Of a stretch of DNA of 64,000 nt, positions 55,370 to 64,000 are shown in pieces; position 1 is the stretch's first letter, and every line of letters starts with the position of its first letter. Source of the stretch: Capsicum annuum (taxonomy: Eukaryota > Streptophyta > Magnoliopsida > Solanales > Solanaceae); NCBI RefSeq assembly GCF_002878395.1, contig NC_061120.1, positions 97,210,648 through 97,274,647 of the forward strand, read 5' to 3'. A model generated the notes under the pieces. That model saw only the letters and a list, made by a program, of their open reading frames with translations, did no database searches and was not told the DNA's origin. Both the position numbers and the translations under genes were made by a program.

Positions 55370-57109
55370 TGTAACGTCCTGAGATCCCATACCGAGACGT
55401 CACACGGTGCTTATGGACCCGAAGGACCACAAGCTAACCCTTTACTGATATCTGTACCTGTACACTGTATAATATATAACTAAATGCGGAAACTGGCCAT
55501 AAGGTTCAACACATCTATACATACTCAACTGAAAACTGAATACTAATACATCCGTCATCTGTCTGAAAAGCCTCTAAACTGTATGAACTGTGGAGTTGAT
55601 GGGACAGGTCCCCAACTAACTTCGCCAACTGAAAAATATAAACAGAATCTAATGCAATATTAATAAACTGAGATTCATCCTCAAAAGAAGAGGACTCACT
55701 GCTACTGCTGCTGACTGGGACTGAACTGCTGAGGATACTCTGGATCCTGTGCCTCTGAACCTATGGTGCAAATAAAACACCATAGCGCAAATGCGTCAGT
55801 ACAGGAATATACTGAGTATGTAGACGAGGTAGGCTAATGCAAAGGCTCATGCATACATAATATCTAAACTGAATGATCTTGAAGATGCCGCACGAAAACA
55901 CATACATGAATGCACAAACCATGAACACAATCATCGCGACTCAAGATGCCAAAACTCGGATACCACTTACTGCAGACAGAACTCATTACTGACACTGAGA
56001 TACTGAATCACTGATTCAACTAATACTGTTAACTGAGGATCTGGATGTATTTACATCAGGGACTGAACTCTGAGATTACTTCTTTCGACTGACATGATTA
56101 GAGATTAACCTTTCTAACGGATGATATTCAGAAACTATTATCAATGATAAGAAATATGATTATATCCAGACCTGACAACAAGGATACTCAATAGAATCTG
56201 AGACTGTGAATCAAGTCTGTCTGGCGGTATATCTCTGAATATGATATCAAATAACTGTATACGTGACCAAGCCTATCTGTCGGGATTGTCCATGAATCAA
56301 TGGAACTATCTGAGTTCCTCATAATGATAGATGACTGTATCTGAAAGTCCTGATTTTTGAAGATTGATACTAAAACTGAAACTGTGGGAATTATTCATCT
56401 AACCGACATTCCCCTACTATCTCTTAGGGGTCCAACCTCTACCCCCGATTGGGAGGCTGCCAATACCGTGCCATGGGTAAAGACATTATCTCTTCTCTAA
56501 GGTCAGGCTCTCTGGCAGTGATCCTCAATAGGTAGACAACTGTTCCTGTGCTGGCTACACAGTTCTGGAATACAAGGATTGCTTCTAAGAATCACACCCC
56601 CTACTAGAAGGTGAGTTCCCATCCTTGGGTTCGCTAGGTGCTGAATCTTATTCCCAACTGAAAGACTCTGGGTTGATTCTTAAACTGTACACTACAAGCT
56701 GAATCTGTTACTAATCATGTTTCTTAAAAGATCTGACTAAGTTACGCTGAGATTACTTAATTTCGTATCTGACGCAAAAGGTATTGAATCATGGTATCTG
56801 ACTGACGATACAGAGCTTGAATAGATTCCTCAAATCACTTCTGAGATTAGAATTGAATCATTTGAATACTATTAGCTCTGAGCTGATTTACAGGACTAGG
56901 CTAGATTACTAGCGATACAGAGATTACGGAAATAACTGAGATTACTGAGCTTTCTTAAGTTCTGCAATTATCTGAAGATACAGGGTTCTATAGTTCACTG
57001 AGTTCTGAGAATCATGGCTCGACTGGAATTATCGAGGAACTGACACGGACTCTAGACAACAGCTCTATTGTCGGGTATAAATACCCCAGGAATCGATAAC
57101 ATAAAGGTA

Positions 57110-57252
57110 AAACATAATCATTCTTGCATCATCACGATCATCCAGTCATCATCACAATCATTCATTCATAATCACAAGCATCCATTTATCATCATAATCA
57201 TTCATTCATCATCACAAGCATTCATTCATCATTATAATCATTCATTCATCTC
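57110..57252 (+). repeat. CATCATCACAATCATTCATT minisatellite
   Basis: Seven or so degenerate units of about 20 bp (ATCATCACAATCATTCATTC, ATCACAAGCATCCATTTATC and so on). The His/Ser-rich open frame over it is a by-product. Confidence 0.75.
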
Positions 57253-58345
57253 TCCAAGTAATTAGGAATCATAACATACTATCCCTCTTAAAAATCCCTA
57301 AGGCATCGCATCAAATATTTAGGAAACACAGGCCCCTATTCATCATCATAATCACCAAAGGGTCGCTTTAAGCATCTCGGAATAATAATCATATAATCAC
57401 ATAGGGGAAACATGTTATTAGATCGTACTCCATTCAACAAGGTTTTACCTCAACTATTTCTTACCTATATCAGTCTTGACATATGTTTGGATATCACATG
57501 GCTTGGGGAACCTTCATACTCTCATGTCATAACTTACTTGCTAACCACTTGGCATGTATTAAAAACTTAGCATATATCCAAGAGCACATAATTGGGAAAT
57601 TTACTACTATCACATCTCCACTTGTTCACTAAGGTCCTTCAAAAAACACTAGACATGCATACGTTCACACTTATTTGGGGATTTCTTACTATCATGGCAT
57701 AATTCATTCACTTGGGCATTTTATCAAACACTAGGCATGTATAGACTAGCTCACAAATTGGGGCTTCCTATTCAACATACTATTATGGCCCATATGCTTC
57801 TCCTAAGATTTTATCAAACCTATGGGATACATGCTCCGCTTATTCAACCAATTCTACACCTAAAAGTCATGAACACATCACATAGAGAGCTACTTCAAGA
57901 GGGTTTATCACCAACATCACATGAATTCCACATACAAGGGTCAAAGCTCATAAATCTTGTAAACAAAAATGAATTAAAACTCAACAACACATGGAACATC
58001 AATTTCAACTCATACAAATCATGGAATTTCACAAACATAAAATCTTTAAGTTTTAAAGATGGGTGCTTGAGCTTCTTGGATGAAAAGGACCCAAGAATCA
58101 ACATCTACATACCTTGGGGTAGGAATTTAAGATGAAGAGACTTGTTTTTAACTCCTTCTTACACTCTTGAATAAGGGTTCTTGAAGCCTTTGACCAGGAG
58201 ATTTTGATTCTTGAACCACTTTGAAACTCTATGGAAGATTCTTGAATTTTCTTGGATGAAGATTGGATTTTGGGTTGGAGAGAAACCCTAGCTTCTAGAT
58301 ATTTCTTGGAAGAGAAATGAGAGAAAATGAGGTTTTCTCATCTGC

Positions 58346-58347
58346 TT

Positions 58348-58386
<39 letters not shown>
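58346..58386. repeat. TA microsatellite
   Basis: About twenty uninterrupted AT dinucleotides within the solo LTR. Confidence 0.9.
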
Positions 58387-58388
<2 letters not shown>

Positions 58389-58488
58389 AGACCAAAATAG
58401 GCGGAAAAGACCAAAATTCCCTTTTTAAGAGAGTTGAAAATTGCTGATCAGGGTTTGTGACGGTCGAACTGGCAATCCTTCAGAGCAA

Positions 58489-58670
58489 CTGACGGTCCAC
58501 CAGATCGTCCTTCACTCGAGTGTCAAAACTGGGACATTCTTCCTCGACGTGATGGTCGAAGTGATGATCCGTCAAAAAGCTGACGGTCCACCAGATCATC
58601 CGTCACTCAGGGGCTAGAAATGGGACATTCTGCCTTGACTTGACGGTCCCCTTGACGGTCCGTCAAATTT
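58489..58670 (+). repeat. Two 91-bp units rich in GACGGTCC
   Basis: The units start CTGACGGTCCACCAGATC at 58489 and 58580 and share TGGGACATTCT. A partial third (GACGGTCCACTAGATCGACC) lies at 58744. Confidence 0.75.
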
Positions 58671-59122
58671 TTGGTGGTCCACAATTTTGGTCATCACACA
58701 ATAGCTGAAAAATCAATTCATTGCCTTGGTTTTATGGGACGATCGACGGTCCACTAGATCGACCATCAAACCTGGGCGATTCCGACCACGCTCAGTAAAA
58801 TGGTCATAACTTTCTCGTCCAATGTTGGATTTTGATGAAATTGGTATTGATGGAAAGATTATTCAATAATATACCTATTGGTAAGTCATAATCTTAAAAA
58901 TTATTTGTAGAATGGTATATATGCTCATTTGAAGTTGACTATGGCAATGACCTTCTCAAGAATTCAATCGGTAAGGGATGTTTTGATTCATCTAATAGCT
59001 AGGACGTATTTAAGGCCTTAAAACACATCAAACTTGATCATTAAACTACTAAATCACTAAGATTTACTTATCATGAGCTTGAATCATGGTTCTACTATCG
59101 GTTGGGATTCTCGGGGATTACA

Positions 59123-59217
59123 TTTGATGTCATTCAGTTAGAGAGGGGTATTTTTTTGCCAAAATTAATAAAGGATATTTTTGGTCTATTTTAGATAATT
59201 CAAGGGTATTTTTTATC
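59123..59217. mobile_element. Long-TIR transposon, outer part of the right TIR
   Basis: After the duplicated TTTGA the sequence, inverted, reads GATAAAAAATACCCTTGAAT and matches the left end at 54630. It completes the element interrupted at 55369. Confidence 0.8.
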
Positions 59218-59306
59218 AGTTTTTGATTTTTAGATAAAGTGAAAAATTCTCTTGGCTATACGAGTCCAAAAAACTATAGCATTATTTTCCTAGTACACTA
59301 TTTATC

Positions 59307-59815
59307 TTCGTGTTGCGGTAGGATGGATGAAATAAAGGATCACCTCAGGAGTTTTGTGTGATAAGAAGGTGCCACCCAATATTAAAGACAAATTTTATAG
59401 AGTTACAGTCCGTCCAGCCATGCTGTATGGATCAGAGTGTTGGCCAGTTAAGAACTCTCACGTCCAAAAATTGAAGGTGATAGAAATAAGGATGTTTTGT
59501 TGGATATGTAGACTTACTAGAGGTGAAAGGGTTAGGAATGAGACTATTTGGGAAAAGGTAGGAGTGAAGTCAGTGGAGGATAAGATGCAGTAAGTGAAGT
59601 TGAGATGGTTTGGGCATGTGATGAGGAGGGGCATTAATACCCCAGTTTGTAGGTGTGAGAGGTTGGTTGTGGATGGTTTCAAGTGGGGTAGAGGTAGGCT
59701 AAAGAATTATTAGAGAGAGGCGATTAGACGTGACATGGAACAGTTACAGCTTACTGAGGACATGACCCTAGATAGGAAGGTATGGAAGAAACAGATTAGG
59801 ATAGAGGGCTAGTGT
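59307..59815 (+). mobile_element. RTE-clade LINE, 3' end of ORF
   Basis: The C-terminal RT region is in one long frame at 59354-59593: [66 protein letters not shown]. It goes on after a stop with [11 protein letters not shown] and DMTLDRKVWKKQIRIEG to 59812. These are the standard plant RTE phrases. It is 5'-truncated and lacks the typical TTG-repeat tail downstream. Not functional: the catalytic RT core (YADD region) is absent. Confidence 0.82.
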
Positions 59816-60094
59816 GTGTAGGTGAGTTATAGTCAGTAGTTAGTAGTAATTTGGTGTAGCTTTTCTACTAGTCTTAGGGCTTTGAACATAGGTTAAACCT
59901 ATCAACTAGAATGTTCCAGCCCATTTAGCCCGGCTAGTTTAGATGGCCCATCCCGGTCTGACTCAGCCCGGTGGGCCTCTAGGTTACTAGGTTGTATATA
60001 TGTTGTATGTATATTGTTATAAGTAGTATTTTAAGTAGTATATATATTATATTGTACGTATATATTTGCTATAGACTCTAAAGTAGTATAGATT
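59816..60094. other. No gene seen
   Basis: Between the LINE fragment and the next LTR. A GTAGTATATATATT-type TA-rich stretch lies at 60020-60095. Confidence 0.4.
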
Positions 60095-63000
60095 TGTTAC
60101 ACCTCAATTTTCTGAACCGGAATGCTACACAGTGCTTATGACCACGAAGGACCACAAGCTAACCCATGACTGATGTCTGTACCTGTATACTGCATAATAT
60201 AACATAAAAATGCAGAAACGTCTATTGAATGGCCATAAGGTTCAACTGAAAAAATATCTGATAAGAACAATATCTGAAAATAGTATAACGATACCAAACC
60301 AAATATGAAATAACTGTCTGACATGCTATAGTCTGGAAAGCCTCTAACTGTCAGAATAAGGAGTTGATGGGACATGTCCCCAACTGACTCCAACTACTGA
60401 AATAAATTACAAATTGCAATAGTAATGAAATCATCGTGTCCTCAAAATATGAGGACTTACTTCTAACTCTGACTGCTGATATTGGAATCTACTGCTAATC
60501 TGGAGCTTGTACCTATGAACCTATGGTGTAACATAAGAGAAAACACCATAGCGCAAATGCATTAGTACGACTAAATGTATTGAGTATACGAGTGAGGTAG
60601 GCTAAATGCAAAGGGTTATATGCATGAATAATGCTAACTTATATGAACATAAGAATACATACATACATGAGAAACTATAACTGAACTCGTGATGATACTG
60701 ACTACTGAGTCTGAATACCGACATAATAACATTACGGACAATCACTAACAAGTGAGAAACTAACACTGTTACTAAATATTAAGGGACTAGTGTTATGTTA
60801 CTGATACATAAATAACTGGGCATGACAGTCCTGATTATGAAGGACTGGTCTAGTCGACTGTATCTGACAGTCTAATTATAAAGCATTAATCTGATTGATT
60901 GTATCTGGCAGCCATAAATATGAGGAACTGATATGCTTGACCGTATCTGACAATCATGAAGATGTATACTGGTAATATGAGTTCAGAGAACTGGTAATAA
61001 TGATAACATGAGTGGTTGTATCTTATAGTCCTAAATATGGTGAAACTAGCTGAGTTCCATATTATATCTGAGTTGACTGTATCTGTCAGTTCTGATATTC
61101 TAAAGAACTATCTGATTCTATTACTGAAACTGAGACTAAGACTAAAACTGAGACTGTGGGAGGTAATCATCTAACCGACATATCCCGAAACTGAACTGGT
61201 GAGGTCTAATATTTGCCATGATTGAAAGGGTGTCAATACCATGCCACGAGTAGAGATAACATGTGAGTAAACCTAATCTATTTTCGGGAGCTCATTCCAT
61301 CTGCCCTACTATCAGGTAAACTCAAAAGAGATGAATTAGCCCTATAGGTAGGGACATCTCAACCTTCGCTGGCTATGTAGTTTTGGAATGCGAGGATTGC
61401 TTCTAGGAATCTCACCCTCTGACTGTGGCAGGTGACTCCCCATCCTTGGGTTCACTCGGTGCTGAATCCTACTCCCAACTTAAAGACACTGAACTGATTA
61501 GCTGAACTAAACTGATTAACTGAACTGAACTGATTAACTTAACAGATATTTGTAGGATTGTTTAGCAGAGCTAAACTGAGTTTACTGGATATCGATGACT
61601 GATGGAATGTACTGAGTTCTGAGGACTGATTGGGAGTACTGAAGTTATTGAGATTAACTCTGAATACTGAGGTTGCTGAGGTTACTGAGCACTGAGATTA
61701 CTGAGATTACTCGGTTTTACTGAGTCACATGACTGACTGATTTCTATAGATCATGGCTTGAATGAGAGTATCGTGAAAACATGACATGGCTCTAGGCATA
61801 CAGCTATATTTTTTAGGTACAACTACCCCCAAGACTCGATGGAAAGAAACTGACACACATGACTGACTTGATCGTAAGAATAACATTCATAATTCATAAT
61901 ACCATAAATAGGGGATTTCATACTACATATGGTTATCATATTCTTGAACATGGAAGATACTGCATATAACATGTACATACTTCCATGGTTCTAATTTCAT
62001 AAGAATTTTATAGTACAACAACAATACATGACAATTTGCATAGAATTTCTGTTGAGTCATAAGGGATAGAGCATGGGCTTGCTTTTATGTTCTATTTAGC
62101 TAAAATACATGATTTCTAGTCTCTTAGGTATTTTATCAAACACCTTGCATGCACCACTTTGGGCATAGGTTTATTCATGAATTCAACCATCCAAATCACC
62201 TAAAGTTCATATATTTCAACTAACATGTCATCTTAGTTTCATACAAACCCATAAAGATTTTATCTTGACATCATTCAGAACATAAACAAGATCAACAATC
62301 AAATCAAAACATAAAAAAAATTATGGCATATAGTTTAAAATAGGGTTCTTGGACTTCATGGACGAAAGGAGTCCATGAATGAACACACGTATACCTTAGT
62401 TCTTGATTTAGTGAAGATTGACGGAGAGATTCTTGAAATTTGATGGTAGAATTTGCTTGAACTTGAATCCCTCAATTGAAGCCCTAATGTGTTCTTGAGA
62501 GTATTTTTATGAAAAAGAGTATGTTTTGGGAGAAATAATGGTTTAATTTCGTGTTTGGGAGCTTATATTGGGGTGGGAAGATGACCCCAATACCCCTCTA
62601 GATGCGTCTTTTAATATCTGTAAAATTTCCTAATTTGGACCCCTGGCGTGACATGGAGACATTGATTTGCCACTTGTTTATGACCTGGAAACCCACCACG
62701 ACGCGGTGGAATCGTGGAGAGACTCTGAAAATTAACAAAAATCATTTTCTCTTATGGCGCAATGCGCTACTGACTGAAATGACACTGCTGAAACTTTAAA
62801 TTGCCATAACTTCTTCACCGGGTGTCCTTTTTAGGCAAATTTGGTATCGATGGAAACCTTATTCAATTCTATAAAATTTGAAGGGTATGAATCTACCAAA
62901 ATACTACCTATAAACCAATTTATTCTCATTCAAAGATGACCTATGTGAAATCACACATGAAAATTTAGTGGATTCAAAAGTTCTTAGCTTGGCTTACTCT

Positions 63001-63157
63001 AAGTGACTCTTATGAACATGCTTAACTCATAATAAGCTCTATTATCACTAGGATACTCATCTTAATTCATGTACTCAAACATGAATCACAGTATAGAAGG
63101 TTTCATGCGTAGGAACAATGATTCATTTTCTAGCTTAAAAATATACGGGGTATTACA
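60095..63157 (-). mobile_element. 3' LTR of a chromovirus running off the right edge
   Basis: TGTTACACCTCAATT to TACGGGGTATTACA, 3063 bp, immediately followed by a PPT on the minus strand. Same family as the solo LTR at 55370 (GACCACGAAGGACCACAAGC block, CTGTACCTGTA block). Contains short ACTGA-type repeats (61490-61740). Confidence 0.85.
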
Positions 63158-63172
63158 ATATCTCCCCCTTGG
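63158..63172 (-). promoter_or_regulatory. Polypurine tract of the right-edge chromovirus
   Basis: Minus strand CCAAGGGGGAGATAT ends at the LTR start TGTAATACCCC. A second match to the motif (CCAAGGGGGAGATATG) lies at about 63937-63953. Confidence 0.85.
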
Positions 63173-64000
63173 GAATATTCGTCCTTGAATGTGACTGACT
63201 GAAAGGGGAAACAATAAGTTGAATATTAACTAAACATGAATGACTAAAATATGATCTCATGACTGACGTGACAAATAAAATAATTCATACTGAACATGCA
63301 TATCTGATGCATGGGTAGTTGATTTATGAATGAAAGACTGAGTGTTCTGATGAACTAAGTTTCTCAGAATGAGAATGCATATCTAAGCAGAGATTGATAA
63401 GCTGAATCCATGCATATATGATGCATGATTATATAACTGACATGATATATGAATGCATGACTGAAAGTACTAATAAGTTGATCACGCATATCTGTTGCGT
63501 GAGTACACGACTATACTGACTCATGAACATGCAAATTAACATGCAATGGTAAAGACACCAAGTTTGAATTGAAAAATAAGCAGGGAATGGAATACCAAGT
63601 TTAGTACTAAAATCTGAACATGAAAATAAGTAAGCTAAAAGAAGATTGTTACTTGTACTGAACATACTGATGAGTCTGAGATTAATTACTTAATATGCAT
63701 AAGCGAAAATATAAGAACATAACTGAGTTTAGAATGTGATACATAAACTGAACTGAGTCTGTAATACATAACATGGATAGAGTATCTTATCATGGACTAA
63801 ACTGAGCTGTTGAGTATAAGGTTACGACTAAGATTTGGAGCTAGAGGGTCAACTTATAAGTATCCCTACTCCAAACTGGATTCATTACATGAGAAGAGAA
63901 TGGGATGCTTATGTTATAAAAGCTTGGGGGATCATAGCATATCTCCCCCTTGGGATACTAGGTCCCTCTAGGAATACTGTCTTGGCTGAGATACTGAGGG
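63173..64000 (-). mobile_element. Non-coding 3' internal region with small hairpins
   Basis: No integrase or chromodomain has begun by 64000. Contains three hairpins: CATGCA/TGCATG at 63295-63313 and 63409-63427, and CACGCA/TGCGTG at 63483-63501, each with a 7-nt loop (TATCTGA, TATATGA, TATCTGT). Confidence 0.55.

Larger units (their letters stand above)
55370..59122 (-). mobile_element. Solo LTR of a chromovirus, TSD TTTGA
   Basis: TGTAACGTCCTGAG to TCGGGGATTACA, 3753 bp, flanked by TTTGA at 55365-55369 and 59123-59127. The CACACGGTGCTTATGG and CACAAGCTAACCC blocks match the LTR at 60095-63157. By comparison with chromovirus B the orientation is minus. ORFs such as 57737-58135 lie in it and have no motif. 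Confidence 0.92.

Noticed and set aside
57737..58135. 132-codon plus-strand ORF
   Set aside because: Lies wholly within a TSD-flanked solo LTR, has no motif, and overlaps a minus-strand ORF of similar quality.

Overview
The window looks like repeat-rich heterochromatin from a plant nuclear genome, most probably a Solanaceae species with large LTR retrotransposons (pepper-like). This is inferred from AT-rich sequence, Ty3/gypsy chromoviruses with LTRs of 2 to 3.7 kb, Athila-type elements, RTE-clade LINE 3' ends and a Stowaway-like MITE. I found no intact cellular protein-coding gene, rRNA, tRNA or CRISPR array. Nearly every recognisable coding stretch is a retrotransposon pseudogene broken by stops and frameshifts.

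Layout. 1-167 is the tail of a chromovirus LTR; 168-2270 is a broken Athila-type pol ending in a conserved hairpin module. 2640-4150 is an LTR-like remnant. 4240-5800 is an unidentified minus-strand coding remnant split by an RTE LINE. 5866-6683 is half of a terminal-inverted-repeat element with a 21-bp heptad-coding minisatellite, cut by chromovirus A (6684-10764, plus strand: LTR, PBS, gag, protease). 10765-12712 is an Athila-type 3' LTR on the minus strand carrying an array of long CpG-rich hairpins. 12713-20272 is chromovirus B (minus strand: 3' LTR, PPT, chromodomain/integrase, RNase H, RT, protease, gag, PBS, 128 bp of 5' LTR). 20273-22740 holds LTR-like pieces. 22741-26964 is a minus-strand gag-protease element of Athila type with no RT or integrase. 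28840-31554 is a solo LTR with target site duplication (TSD) ATTTC. 31555-35157 is AT-rich.

The best-resolved nest is at 35158-47150. Chromovirus C (plus strand) has its 5' LTR split by a complete 7.6-kb Athila-like element, D (35427-42997, TSD GTTGA), which has two LTRs, PBS, gag, protease and PPT but no RT or integrase. After it come a Mutator-like element with a 9-bp TSD (47330-48698), a second copy of the heptad-repeat transposon (49146-50183), AT-rich sequence with a 203-bp tandem duplication, a MITE (53788-54025), and a long-TIR transposon (54630-59217) whose right TIR is split by a 3.75-kb solo LTR (TSD TTTGA). The window ends with a second LINE fragment and the 3' LTR and PPT of a minus-strand chromovirus that runs past the right edge.

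Two signals deserve most attention. First, a non-coding module near the 3' end of all three Athila-type elements (four copies) folds into a 6-bp hairpin with an AGG-containing loop; its stem covaries between copies. Second, two separate Athila-type elements end directly after protease, suggesting a non-autonomous gag-protease lineage. Boundaries and TSDs were read by eye from the sequence; family names come from established knowledge of plant transposons, and no database search was run.
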